Shown in pieces: positions 31,023 to 42,610 of a stretch of DNA of 64,000 nucleotides. The position numbers and the translations under genes were made by a program. The stretch spans positions 347,670,203 through 347,734,202 of the forward strand of contig NC_081824.1 in NCBI RefSeq assembly GCF_030867095.1, written 5' to 3'. Source of the stretch: Alligator mississippiensis. Its lineage: Eukaryota; Chordata; Crocodylia; Alligatoridae. The notes beneath the pieces are model-generated. The model was given only the letters and a program-made list of their open reading frames with translations. It had not been told where the DNA came from and ran no database searches. Position 1 is the stretch's first letter. Each line of letters begins with the position of its first letter.

Positions 31023-31876
31023 AGTTTCATAGTTTCTAGGGTCGGAAGGAATCTGAACAGATCATCAAGTCTGACCCTCTACCCTGGGCAGGAATGAGTG
31101 CTGGGATCATAATACCCCAGCCAGATATCTATCCAACCTCTTTTTGAAGACCCCCAAGGTAGGGGAGAGCACCACATCCCTTGGGAGTCCATTCCAGAGC
31201 CTGGCAGCCCTAAGCATAAAGTGATGCCTCCTGATATCAAGCCTAAATCTGCTCTCAATCAATTTGTGGCCGTTATTCCTTGTTATCCCAGGTGGTGCCT
31301 GGGGGAACAGAGCTTCACCTATTTTCTGCTGTTCCACCCTGGTGAGTTTATAGATGGCCACCAGATCCCCTCTCAGTCTTCTCTTGTGCAGGCTGAATAG
31401 ATTCAGGCCCTTTAGTCTATCTTCATAGGGCCTGGCCTGCTGCCCCCTGACCATGCGAGTGGCCCTCCTCTGGACCCCCTCAAAGTTAGCCACATCCCTC
31501 TTGAAGTGCGGCACCCAGAACTGGACACAGTACTCCAACTACGGCCTGACCAACACCGCATAGAGGGGAAGGATCACTGCCCTGGACCTGCTTGTGATGC
31601 ATCTGTAGATGCATGACAAGGTGCGGTTAGCCTTACTGACTACTTCCTTGCATTGGCAGCTCACGTCCATCCTGGAGTCACCAATGACTCCAAGATCCCT
31701 TTCAGCTTCTGTGTTGTTGAGAAGGGTGTTCCCCAGCCTATAGGTGTGTTGCTGGTTCCTTCTCCCTAGATGCAGTACCTTGCACTTATCTGCATTGAAT
31801 TCCATTCCATTCTCATCTGTCCACCTCTGTAACTTGTCTAGAGCTAGTTGGATTCTCTCCCTCCTCTCCAGTAGAT
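31023..31876 (-). pseudogene. CR1 LINE inserted in the L3-like element: ORF2 C-terminal part and 3' UTR
   Basis: The 3' end (plus strand TTCATAGTTTCTAGGGTCGG) starts at 31023. Open pieces at 31539-31805 (EFNADKCKVLHLGRRN, NTEAERDLGVIGDSRMDVSC, NRTLSCIYRCITSRSRAVIL) and 31107-31538 (EYCVQFWVPHFKRDVANFEG, LFSLHKRRLRGDLVAIYKLT, RLDIRRHHFMLRAARLWNGL) form one reading frame broken by a single stop just after ALVRP. 5'-truncated just downstream of the RT catalytic motif. Same subfamily as the copy at 17457-19263. Confidence 0.92.
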
Positions 31877-32160
31877 AGAATTCAGCTTTTCCATCTATTT
31901 CTGAAGAACTGATGCCAGGCCAAATGGATGGGACTATCCTGCCTGGTCTTTTTGTACACTAGCAGAACATCAGCACTTTTCCTGTCTTCAGGAATTTCCT
32001 TGGAGTTCCAAGATTTGTTAAACAATAATATCAGAATACATCATCTACCACAGAACAGAAATAATCGTTGGACACATCTGTCTCTCAAATCTTTAATAGG
32101 AAGGGATGCTAAAACTCATAATGGGCATATACCATAATTAACATTTCTTTTTAGTACTGA
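31877..32160 (-). pseudogene. L3-like LINE, second block (RT start)
   Basis: AGAACATCAGCACTTTTCCT, GTCTTCAGGAATTTCC and CAAGATTTGTTAAACAATAA correspond, antisense, to the segment before RT in L3-like LINEs. It joins the block ending at 31022 if the CR1 is removed. Confidence 0.5.
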
Positions 32161-32164
32161 TAGA

Positions 32165-32489
32165 CTTAAAGGTTGCCTGTACCTGAGCATGGAAGCTGCT
32201 CCAACACACTGTAATTACAGCAATTAATTGAGTCTGCTGGAGCACAGTAATTACTGCACTCCAGCAGCCTCCCACATCTTGTGTATCAGTGTCCCTGCCC
32301 TTCAAAATGGTGGTGGGGGTGCTTGAACTAAAGCTCATTCAATGAGCTTTAGTTCAAGTACCCCCACTACCATTTTGAAGCACAGGGACACTGATACACC
32401 AGACACTGTGGTGCTTTAATTAGAGTGGCTCTCAGATCCATTCTAATTTAAGTGCTGACCCCCGCATCACACCCTCAGAGCCTGTGTAA
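32165..32489. mobile_element. Palindromic MITE inside the L3-like LINE
   Basis: The core 32281-32399 is a near-perfect palindrome of two 59-bp arms meeting at CTCATT/CAATGAG. Flanking it are inner hairpins made of CTGCTCCAACACACTGTAAT and ATTACTGCACTCCAGCAG. The L3-like LINE is interrupted at both borders. Exact ends and duplication are unclear. Confidence 0.6.
32281..32399. repeat. 119-bp palindrome
   Basis: The left arm starts GTGTATCAGTGTCCCTG and the right arm ends CAGGGACACTGATACAC. The middle is AACTAAAGCTCATTCAATGA, GCTTTAGTT. Fewer than ten mismatches across 59-bp arms and essentially no loop. Confidence 0.95.
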
Positions 32490-33050
32490 AAATGCTCAAA
32501 AATCCTTCTTATTCTGCATAGTCCTGTCAACCATAGACTTTTCCTTGTGCCTGTAGTTTCCCTTATTTTTTTCTACACTTAAATTCAGTTTGTCTTGATT
32601 TGCTCTCTTATTCCTCAACTTTTCCATTTATTAGAATATATGTCATACAAAATTGCTGCTTTCATTTTCTTTATTAACCAGCAAGGAGCAGTATTAACCA
32701 GTTCCCTGACTGTGGGATTTGGGGCATCAAATATACTATTCTTAAAGAATTGCCAATTTCCAATTACATTTTTGTCTAATTTTTTCTTTTGCTTGGTTTT
32801 CTTTTGCGTTAGGACATTATCCCTTCTGAAGTATTGGCATATTACTGGTAGAACTCCTTGCCTATAATACAATTGGGTAATGATCACTGGTCCCAAGGCA
32901 ACCAGTGACTTCCAGTTTCTGGTGATCATCTAAACCATTCCCCCCATCATAACAGCATGACCCCATGTTGGGTGCAATATCTCTGCTTTAGAAAATTATC
33001 ATCTCCAGTTGTTAACCGAGTTGTGTGGGAATGTTGTAATGAAATAGGTT
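32490..33050 (-). pseudogene. L3-like LINE, third block (pre-RT and endonuclease end)
   Basis: TTGGGTAATGATCACTGGTC and CCAAGGCAACCAGTGACTTC mark, antisense, the SDH region at the end of the endonuclease in old CR1-clade LINEs. ATTTCTTTATTAACCAGC-type linker sequence lies between it and RT. Heavily diverged. Confidence 0.45.
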
Positions 33051-33297
33051 ATTGTGAATGTTTCACTGCCATGTTTCATGGAAGTGTCTTAGGTTCAACA
33101 ATCTTGTGTTGAATTGCAAGCAGGTGACAATAGGGTCTTGTCTGCCAGGGAGGATTCTGAGAGATACCACCTTGGTTCTCTGGCACTCTGCTAGGCAGGC
33201 CAGGCTTCCAGTCTGTGGCATCAGACCTAGCAGGACTACCAGGGTCTACAGCTCCAAGCCAGCTCTGCCCTGCAATTGCCCTGAAGTTTCTAGGGCC

Positions 33298-33872
33298 TGT
33301 CAGAGCATAGTGGTTGAAGTGCCTCAGCACAGTGGAACTTTCTAGCACAAGGCACAGTGACATTTTGTATGAGGGAATTTCTCGGCACAGTGGAGAGCCC
33401 TGGCGTGGAAAGGTTCCCGCCACTCATATGCAAATTCACACATTACTATTGGCCAGTTCTAAATTATTCCTACGTGGCGACTAGCAATTGGCTCACTAGC
33501 CGTATAAAAGGTTGGAGCAGTTTCCGCCCAAGTTGGAGAACTCTGCGCCCATCTCGGAGTGAACGTGGTGGACTGATCAACCACCACCGACTCCCTGTCG
33601 CCGACCGACCCCGACGTACCCCCGTGTCCTGCATGCTCGTATTAAAGATATCTCATCTTATCAGAGCTCCTCGGTTAAACTGAACCTGAAGTTTGAAGTT
33701 AACTTTCTTCCTACACTGTACATCTCGACAGTGTAAGTAAAGCCATCTTTGTTTGAACCAGTATGCGTTTGTGCCTAATTCTACTCCAGCGGTCGAAAGT
33801 ACCCATCTGTACATGCCGGGTTTGTGGCCACAACCCAGCTGACCCTTTCCTGGATCTCCCTCGGCCCCCACA
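33298..33872 (+). repeat. 5' LTR
   Basis: TG...CA ends. TATAAAAGG at about 33501 is a plausible TATA box and ATTAAA at about 33643 a plausible polyadenylation signal, which gives the direction of transcription. A probable R/U5 border lies after the CTACACTGTACATC stretch (about 33712). Confidence 0.88.
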
Positions 33873-34266
33873 TGGAGTCACGAACAGGATCAGGATCAGG
33901 ATTGGAGACAGGATCAGGATTGGGACTTGGGGAAGACCTGATGGAGGTAGAATTAGTTAGAAGCTGCCCCTGGCATAGTGGGAGATGCCACGTGTCGGAT
34001 GCCGCAGAACTAGGCGCCCACATCGCCTATCATCAGGCGGGCGGAATAAGTGAAAGGTGCGTCAGTGGCTACCTTTCGCTGAAGGGGGAAGAAGAAGAAG
34101 ATTCGGAAGAATGGGAAGCACATCTACACCCTGGAGCGTTCGGGTGTGTGATGAGCAGTGAGCGGGTCTTGTTTAAGCCCCGGGAGGAAGGGGGCACCAC
34201 ATTCTTCGCCAGATTCGAGCTGAGCGAAGTGAGCCTGACCCTCAGCCAGGAGTTTGCCTGCTGTGC

Positions 34267-35202
34267 GTGACTTGTGCGGGAGGGTGGAGAACCGATGCCG
34301 ACCGACTGGTTCAGTCCCCCAGCCCTGGCATTTGGGTTGAAGGGCCGCGAGGTTCTTTCCGAGCTTTGCGAAGGTCTAGAGTGGAGGAACGCACCACAGA
34401 CAAGGGGAGAATGTTGAGTGTACTGTTCCGCGCCGTAACAACTTTGCTGCGGAAGAATGCAGATTTGGAAGCCCAACTGCTCGCAGCCGTTCAGGCGGCT
34501 AAAGAAGCAGCAGTAGAGAAAAGCCCCGAGTCGACGCCACTCCAAGATGGCGCCGAGGAAGAAGCGAGCTGCCCGGAGAACCTGGAAGAGAAGGGCAGAG
34601 CTTCAGGAGAATCGGCAGGAATCTGCCCATCAACCCCGCCCACTGAGGTGACGTCGCTCCTTGCAGCCCTGCCTCCTTACCACGGGGAGGGGGCATCGAG
34701 TGGAGGGTTACATTCGCCCCTCCCACCAGATACAGCAACAGCTCCGACAGCAGCTTGTTCTGCAGCGACAGTCAGCCGAGTAACTAATGTGCAGGGTACA
34801 GTCCGCACCACCTATCGCACCCACACTTGGACAGAGTTACAGGAACTATGTAAAGAATCAAAGATAAAGCCTGAAGAGACTCTAGCCGTGTGGTTAGGAC
34901 GTCTGGTCGTGGGATTCGGATCCAACTTGTTAGACTTGGAAGAGGCTAGTTTCCTAACCCGACAAGCCTCGTGGAGTGGAGGGCACGCCACTGACATAGA
35001 CCTAGTGACATGCAACGTTTATTGGCCCATTCCACTTCCAGCGCTTGTCGCGGGCCAAGTCGATCACAAATCCCACGTGTGGCACGATGGCCGCCCATCG
35101 AAGATCAGTGCAGAGCAGATTCTACTGGCGATAATAGGAAGCTCATATTGTTCCTGGAACTCCCGAGCGCACGCGCTGGGACTGACATCGCCCCAGCAGT
35201 GA
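34267..35202 (+). pseudogene. Gag-like remnant of the LTR element
   Basis: The translation contains a region with HTWTELQELCKESKIKPEET followed by LAVWLGRLVVGF. This resembles the capsid helix region of vertebrate endogenous retroviruses, where a T/W-x-E-L-x-x-L segment precedes a P-x-E-x-L-x-x-W-L-x-R-L segment. The N-terminal half is low-complexity (Glu/Ala/Pro rich). No zinc knuckle is seen downstream. Family placement within endogenous retroviruses is not possible from this alone. Treated as a fossil. Confidence 0.45.
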
Positions 35203-36152
35203 AGACTGTGGCCTCACCGCCACCTGCGAAACCCGGGAACTGTTCCGGTGACTTTCAATGGCATAGAAGCTTGTGTTGAAGTTTATGGAGGAAGAAACGC
35301 CACCATCCTTCGAATCCTCCTCAAACCACTGGCTGGCCAACCTGCGAGTAATCTTTTGCGATAACTCCTGAGGTTACAGGTCCTCATGAAGTCGGACACA
35401 GGAACCTCTAGCGAGTTAGAGCGAACATGGCAACCGCCGCAAAGAACGCCAGAGGAGAGGATCATGTTTGGATTCCTTCTGCAACATTCTAGGCTCACGA
35501 AGCGGCAGCTGCGAATCCTGGGAGACGTGGGCCAATGGCAACTGGCCTATGAACTAGGTTTCCAGTATCCAAGAGAGTCAAACGACGACTCCGGGATGTC
35601 CTCATCTCGCTGAGCACAGACAAGACCATGCAGTGTCTGTGCATGGATCATCATTCGTGATGGTGCATCTGCAGGTGTGTGAGAGTCGTCCAGAGCTGAA
35701 TCATGTCCGAGCACCTATATCGTGTGCTTTGGAAAAAGTGGGAAGCCGCGAGAAAATATCTGATTGGCTGTTCCGTTGCGCGCGCGGCTCCATATAGATA
35801 TTGTAATATAAGTTAATTAACTGTTCAAAGAATTCTTTCTTTGCAGTTGTTTTGTCCGAGGCCTGGGATACATGTCAGAGGTGGACCCAGAGAGAGAGGT
35901 GGAGAAGACGCAGAGGCCTGACTTCACCATGACACCTATCGAACTCCTCGTGATTGAACTTTTTGTGACTAATGTACTTATGTGTGTTTGTGTTTGTATT
36001 GATTATTATTTGATTCGATCCGTTGAGGATGAACTTTTTTCGTTGTATGTTTTTGTATATAACCGGTTACCTTATGAACCCCCCTAGAGGAGCGACGATT
36101 TACACGACGTGCATGTGCTTCAATTTTCAGCTGTGCCATCGGCAAGGGGGCA

Positions 36153-36727
36153 TGTCAGAGCATAGTGGTTGAAGTGCCTCGGCACAGTGGAACTTTCTAG
36201 CACAAGGCATGGTGAGATTTTGTACAAGGGAATTTCTCAGCACAGTGGAGAGCCCCGGCGTGGAAAGGTTCCTGCCACTCATATGCAAATTCACACATTA
36301 CTATTGGCCGGTTCTAAATTATTCCTACGTGGCGACTAGCAATTGTCTCGCTAGCCGTATAAAAGGTTGGAGCAGTTTCCGCCCAAGTTGGAGAACTCCA
36401 TGCCCATCTTGGAGTGAACGTGGTGGACTGATCAACCGCCAACGACTCCCCGTCGCCGACCGACCCCGAAGTACCCCCGTGTCCTGCATGCTCATATTAA
36501 AGATATCTCGTCTTATCAGAGCTCCTCAGTTAAACTGAAACTGAAGTTTGAAGTTACCTTTCTTCCTACGCTGTACATCTCGACAGTGTAAGTAAAGCCA
36601 TCTTTGTTTGAACCAGTATGCGTTTGTGCCTAATTCTACTCCAGCGGTTGAAAGTACCCATCTGTACGTGCCAGGTTTGTGGCCACAACCCAGCTGACCC
36701 TTTCCCGGATCCCCCTCGGCCCCCACA
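36153..36727 (+). repeat. 3' LTR
   Basis: Collinear with 33298-33872 over its whole length, without length difference, at about 94-95% identity by eye. The same TATAAAAGG and ATTAAA signals are present (about 36358 and 36498). Confidence 0.88.
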
Positions 36728-36732
36728 GGGTC

Positions 36733-37470
36733 CCTGTCATGGTATCTGTCAGTTCTGGGAGATCCTGCTTTTCCCTTTGCTCTCTGGGTCAAGTTTTTCA
36801 GGTCTATACAAGGAAACCTAGAAGCCATTAAATATGCTGACTCAAACCAAGGTTTTCAGGGCTTTCAGGTTTCTTATTGCAGAGCTGGGAAATCATTGAA
36901 TGGGCTACCAGAGTCTGTGGCTCAAAGGCAGCCCTACCATGAAGACGCCTCCAGCAGGCAGCCCCAGAAATCTGGAAGCCCCACGTTCCCTTGTGCTGGG
37001 ATAGTCCACTTGGCAGGACTTCCCTGGAACCACAGACCCCAGGAATCCAAGGAGCTGATGACCAAAACGGACACATTCATGCCAGATGCAAGGATTTTTT
37101 GGGGTGGTCTCTTTTATTGTACCGCCTGCATAGCTGGGATAATGTTAGAATGCAAAGCATTGTTCTTCAGGTCTTAGGAGGAAAGCAACCACAGCAATAG
37201 TTGAGAACAGTGGGGAGAAATTCCTAGAGGTAGCAGAGAAGCAATTGGCAGAAAAAAAAGAAGCTTGATTATTGAGAGATCAAGACCTACCCAAAGGAGG
37301 AAGGTCATTAGCACCTGTATTGTGTAGGAAGAATTTAAGGAATCAGGTAGTATGTCATAAAAATCAATATCAGTGTTCAGTCCTTAGCTCTTAGTGTCCA
37401 GCCAGCCTATGAATTTGTGTTCCTAAACTCTTCTTTTTAAGGTTGTTTGGTAGATTATCCTTACACATGA
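36733..37470. other. Unannotated stretch
   Basis: Nothing recognised. Some GC-richer sequence at 36890-37100 carries no coding signature. Confidence 0.4.
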
Positions 37471-37815
37471 GGATTGTGAGGTCAGAAGGATAGTGTTAAA
37501 GATGTCTTTCTATTGGCATTTGTATGTCTGTGTCCTTTATACTGTTCCTATGGAAGTTTATTTTAGTGCATAGTTTCTGTTTACTTTCGTCCACATAGTA
37601 GCCATGAGAATATTTGGTGCATTGGATCAGGTATATCACATTTTGGGAAAGGCATTGCTGTTTCGCTCACATAGTTACCATGAAGAATGTTTTGCATTCA
37701 AAAATTTATCTAACTGTATCCTGACTATGCAGTTGGTCCAATAAAAGATAACCAAAAAAATCCATGCCTCTTGCATAATTCTTGGACCATCACAGCTACA
37801 ACATCACTCTAACAC
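37471..37815 (+). mobile_element. PLE-like 3' tail
   Basis: ATATTTGGTGCATTGGATCA, then GTTGGTCCAATAAAAGATAA and CTTGGACCATCACAGCTACAA form the sequence TTGGTC-x-AATAAAAGATA ... GGACCA-CA-GCTACAA. The same arrangement recurs at 40637-40705, and partly at 38636 and 55440. I associate it with the 3' ends of vertebrate Penelope-like elements, from memory; the recurrence within the window is directly visible. Confidence 0.45.
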
Positions 37816-40394
37816 TACCATTTATGTGAGTTTTACTGCCGCCATTAAGTGCATAGATTTAGTATATAACCACCTGAAATTTATCCATCTCTGTCACCAC
37901 TGTTCAATATGTTCATAACACTCAAAGCATTGCTTGAATCTATTTAGGCTGGTCATTTTAGCATTTCTCATTTATTATATACTCCAACTGACTGGGGGAA
38001 TGAAAGAGAAAAAACAGGTCTTAGCTAAGAAAAATTAGGTATGTGGAACCTCAGTGGTTCATTTCAATTAATTAACTGGCTAGTGAAGTGTAAATCCCAA
38101 TATTTCTTGAATAGGCCAGCCAGTTGTCACCACTGTTGGACTTTTCCAGGGACTATTACATATACTGAAAAAAAGGAAATGGACAATGGGGCCTTAGTAC
38201 TATTCTTCAGCAGCACACTGACATTGCTTTATTGGGAAGATTCACTACTGCCCTGCTTACTCTTCAAAGACACTCACTCAAAGTGATCCAAGAAAGGGAC
38301 ATGTATGGGAAAGTAATTCAGTTTATTTAATTATGTAAAAATAATCTAATTAAAAGCAGAAATAGCAATGTATTCACATACCAAATAGGTATGTAATAGA
38401 TAGCAAAGAAAGTTTCTTAAAGGTATGCTTACAAAATGGCAAGCACCATATAAGAGCATGAACTGTTCATTTAATTTAATGTTTAATTAGCAAGTCCTTG
38501 GCACTATTATTACCTAATCGTGATTGACATGAGGAAATAGTTCACCAGTCTTTCCACATGAGAAGCTTCATCGACGATTAGCATCCTGTTAAATTAGAAA
38601 AGCACAAATACAGTTGATAGGATTAAGTTGGCCTAATAAAATATATCAGATTCACCCAAAGAACCTTGTCTGTTGATAGGATCCAGCATTTAGGGAACTT
38701 CCAGAAGGTCTTCCAGCATCATCCCATTAAAGAACTAACTACATCCCATGTAAGTGGTTTGTAAAATATCCCAGATTGTTTTGCGGGTGGCATTTCTCTC
38801 TAATGTTGTGATAGCACCAGTATTATTGGTTAATCATCCAGCAAGCAACACCTGTTGGAGACTATCTCACTGACTCAGCCAGGTTCAGATTAAAATGTGT
38901 TTCTTATTTCTGGTTTTAAATTCAAAACTAGATCATGTTCTGTTCATTGTGGTTTGAATTGATGCTTTTACTGAATCCAGTAGCAGAGAAGCTAAAGCTG
39001 GTACCAGTATTCTGAACTCCCTGTATTATGTTGAGTACAGGGTAGGTGCTAGATGGGTCAGACAGGCTAAATAGAAAAGACTCACAAAATGAACCACCTC
39101 TGATTTTAAGATTTGCAGAACAGAATTCTGTGGATGCAGTAAGGGGCAGAGGATCTAGGGGCAGGTGTAATGGTACAGTTACGACTGATTCCTGGTCCAC
39201 CCAAAGTTTAAAACAAACTGGCAGTGGCAGCAGCATTTCTCTTCAGGCAGCAATAAGGGCATCAATTGATTTCATGGCTCATTATAAGCTACCTGATTCC
39301 TTCTAAACTCCCTCTCTCCTTTCTTAATGGTCTTAATGTTCTCTTAATGAAGCTATCCTTCCTTCTGAAATTCTGCTGTCTGTTAGCTGCTCTTGGCAAT
39401 GCAGCTCCTATTTCACAGCCTTGAAGACTGTTTTTACCTCTAGCTAACTTTAACTTGGGTGAATATCAACTCAGCTGTGGAAGTAACTTTCAGCAAAGCA
39501 TTGAATGCACTGCCAAGATGCTCAAGAAAGATAGATTTTATTTTAAGAATCTGAAAGAGAGGAATATTTAATTCTAATGACTACAGGACTTGAAAAATAA
39601 CATCTTTTGATTTATTTTTTGCCTACCGTATGTTTTTTAATATATAATGTATGATATAGCAAATTGATACATATTCCAATAAAGCGATATTTGTTTTTCC
39701 TTCTATCTTAAACTGAGTAATATAGCCCAAGGCCCCTAGCATATTAGTAAAGCTTCTTGTTTCTTTTTACCTGGAGAAAAAATGTGTTGTATTTATATGC
39801 AATGCTACACCATACCGTGTACACTCCCTTTTTCAAATCCTAGATCTGCCCGTGGATGCAGATGCATCTATATAAAAATGCCTTTATACCAATAGACGTG
39901 TTCCTCTTCCCTTTGGATAGGATATACCTCATTCTTACCAATTAAAACTGAGTCCACATGAAGGAAGGTGGTTCTGCCTAGCTGTCAATATAACTTAAGA
40001 TACATAACAGTCCTTTAACATCAAGCTTATATAATACTAGATCTAAGGCCAATTTCATTCTTCATCTAGCTACTGATTTGATTTGTTCTTTCACTGGCCT
40101 CAGCTTCCCACCTAATTTTTTTAAGCCGTTGTCATATCAAAAGATCAGGTATTCCTGGATATACTGGTTACCAGTTAGTGTCTTGAAACTCTTAAAAAAA
40201 ATAATAAGTCAAAGAATACAGATAAATCAACAATAGTCATTTACAAACAACCAAAAAAATTATCCTTGAGATAGATAAAGAATGTCATATATGTAGGAAG
40301 AAGATAATCAATATCAATACAACAAACAAGGTAATTCATTCTTCAGAACTAATCAATCCAATTCCACAGGCTGCCTCTTTTCTACCTTGGAGAA
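37816..40394. other. Unannotated AT-rich stretch with a short tail motif
   Basis: CCTAATAAAATATATCAGAT and CACCCAAAGAACCTTG (38633-38668) match the tail at 40637-40672. Otherwise nothing is recognised. Short frames at 38041-38286 and 39046-39306 lack features. Confidence 0.4.
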
Positions 40395-40712
40395 CTTAAC
40401 TACAGCGGTCTCCCTTGCTTACCTTTGGCATTATTTCCCCCTTGTCCTGCCCTCCTCTCCCTTCTCTACCCATTGTTTTCCCAATTTCTACCTACTTACA
40501 TTCTCACTGACCTCCTGTCACACTTTTAGCTTCTTTCATTCCTTGGAGATCTCAGAACAGCAGAGACTCCCTATGCTTGATGGAGGGTGACTGTGCCCGG
40601 AAGCTTTCCAAGAACTTTGTTCCAGCTACTCAGTCTAATAAAAGATATCACATCTACCCAAAGAACCTTTCCTGCCTATATCCTTAGACCAACATGGCTA
40701 CAACCAAAAAAC
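40395..40712 (+). mobile_element. PLE-like C-terminal/3' UTR fragment
   Basis: A pyrimidine-rich stretch (40410-40540) leads to GTGACTGTGCCCGGAAGCTTTCC (in the family, CTTCGAAAGCTTGC), then CTAATAAAAGATATCACATC and CCTTAGACCAACATGGCTAC. The order is the one expected downstream of a PLE GIY-YIG domain; the endonuclease itself is not present here. The pyrimidine-rich stretch with short Leu/Phe/Ser-rich translation also occurs at 63590-63700 after the GIY-YIG fragment at 62445. Confidence 0.5.
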
Positions 40713-41847
40713 CCTAAATCCAATTCCATGAATTCATTTTCTGATGGTACCAATAATCACTTAGTATCATGCTAAAAATGACATCAGGCCACAGATGCTT
40801 GACTTGGCATGGATTTATTATCAGTGTAACAAATAAACTAAAGGCTTACTGAGGATGAAAGGAAAAACAGATCTGCCCTCTTGTGTATAAACTGGTTACT
40901 GCAGTTCCTTTTCTAAGATTAATTTCTTTTGTCTAGAAAAATTCTACTGCATAATAATTTTATATACTAACACAATTCCCATTGAAAACATTAATGGAAA
41001 AAGGTAAAATTCACAGCTGCGGGTGGGGGAAAGCCCATCTGATTTAAACACTATCCATTGATAAAATCGCAAGTAATAGAACCAGCTAAACACATTTACA
41101 GAGGGAAGCCCAAAAAACCCATGTACCTACCCGCCAGATAGGGACAAAAATTAGACGTATTTAAAAAAAGACTAGGGGAAAGAAATAATTGTATCGGTTG
41201 TAAGAAATTCTCACCCCCAGAAATAGTAACTTTCTTTTATGGACAAATAAACATTATACCACAGGGAGGAGTGAGTGGATTTTATCATTGGGCACAACAT
41301 TCAGGAACATTTTGGAAGTCTTCAGCCATAAAGAAATGAGGGAGAGCCATCCAAATGTCAACCGGCCACAGTCTTCTCTACCCTCTTCCCCATCCAACTC
41401 TGTCCCAGGTTCAAAACATATGTACTTCTAACAACTCCAGTTTGTTTCTCTCAGTCCCTCTATTTTTCCCAATTTCAGGTAGCAGGCAAGAGACCTTCAG
41501 AAAAGAACAGCCTGGAAAACTATAATCTGGATATCAGGTTCAGTCTTGATAAAGGAAAAGGAACACCTTTTAGACAATTTCTCCAAAAGAGAAAAAAAGG
41601 CACAGCTTGGCTTCTGACATTATCAATTCCAGATTTTTTTTTTCAGTTACCTGAGTAGAACAGGCCCAAATGCTGTGAATACCACCTTTTCTTGCATGCA
41701 ATATGCACGGCTTTTGTAAGAACCAGCTGATAGAAATTACCTTGCACAGGATAAGTGGGAAATTATGGTAACAGCAGGTTTTGCCATTTAAGCTTCTTCC
41801 AGGTGAATGCAAAAGTAATTCTGCAGAGATCTAAAGGGAGTAGAACA
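40713..41847. other. Unannotated AT-rich stretch
   Basis: Nothing recognised on either strand. Confidence 0.45.
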
Positions 41848-41855
41848 ATGATCAT

Positions 41856-42047
41856 CTGGGATCCTGGTTTTCTCTGATTAAAAAAATATCCCCAATTTTT
41901 GGATTAAAAAGTAACCCAAAATCCAAATATTTCCATGATTAAAATGAAATGCTACTAATATACAGTTTCATTTTAATCACAGAAAATTTTACTTTTTTAA
42001 TCCAAAAATTGGGGATATTTTTTAATCAGAGAAAACCAGGATCCCTG
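41856..42047. mobile_element. Complete palindromic hAT MITE, 192 bp
   Basis: The whole element is an inverted repeat: C-T/A-GGGATCCTGGTTTTC at each end, arms of about 85 bp, and a 10-15-bp hinge at CTACTAATATACAG (about 41950-41966). ATGATCAT (41848-41855) and ATGATCAG (42048-42055) are an 8-bp target duplication with one change. This is the reference copy for the family seen at 3418, 20404, 44982 and 60780. Confidence 0.85.
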
Positions 42048-42055
42048 ATGATCAG

Positions 42056-42610
42056 GCTGTGCTTCCTAGCTGTTACAAGGAAAGATCTATTTTTCTTCAT
42101 TCTGCCTCTCAAAAACAAGGTGCATGTCTTATTCCAGGCCATGTTCTATGCAAGGAAATAAGGTATATAAAATGCTGCATATTTTACGTTTCCAGGCTTT
42201 TTAGACACCCTTGTTTAGGGTAGAAAGAAAAAGAAGCTGAAATGCAGTATTTGCTTTGGAGTGAGTTTCTGTGGGTGGATGACTTTTTCTTTTTTAAAGA
42301 AAAGAACTTTTCAGAGATATGTGTTTAATGACCATTGAAACATGTCCTGTCATGTCCATGTTACATTATGAGTGAATTTTAAAGCTTTGACCACAGCCAA
42401 AGATAATATCATATCTAGTATGTCAATATTGCTCAAGCAACACACAAAGTTTGATTGTATTCTTTCTCTCTGCTTCCCTATAATCTGAAAACAATTATTA
42501 AGGGTAACTTCTGTTATTTAGCATCTATTTGTTCATTGCAAAGGATCCAGTGTAATCCTCATGTGTAAGAGATGAGCACAATATGGGAACTAATCTTATA
42601 CATAGTCTTT
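42056..42610. other. Unannotated spacer
   Basis: AT-rich; nothing recognised. Confidence 0.45.

Larger units (their letters stand above)
33298..36727 (+). mobile_element. LTR-retrovirus fossil, 3.4 kb, internally deleted
   Basis: Two LTRs of equal length (575 bp) flank a 2,280-bp internal region. The LTRs begin TGTCAGAGC and end CCCCCACA; GGGCC precedes and GGGTC follows the element, a 4-of-5 match for a 5-bp duplication. A short purine run, GCAAGGGGG, sits just before the 3' LTR where a polypurine tract belongs. TGGAGTCACGAACAGGAT directly after the 5' LTR is in the primer-binding position; I could not assign the tRNA. A gag-like region is present; protease, RT, integrase and env are not recognised, so the copy is broken and defective. 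By eye the LTRs differ at about 30 of 575 positions (5-6%), implying insertion tens of millions of years ago at a slow reptilian rate. Confidence 0.85.
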
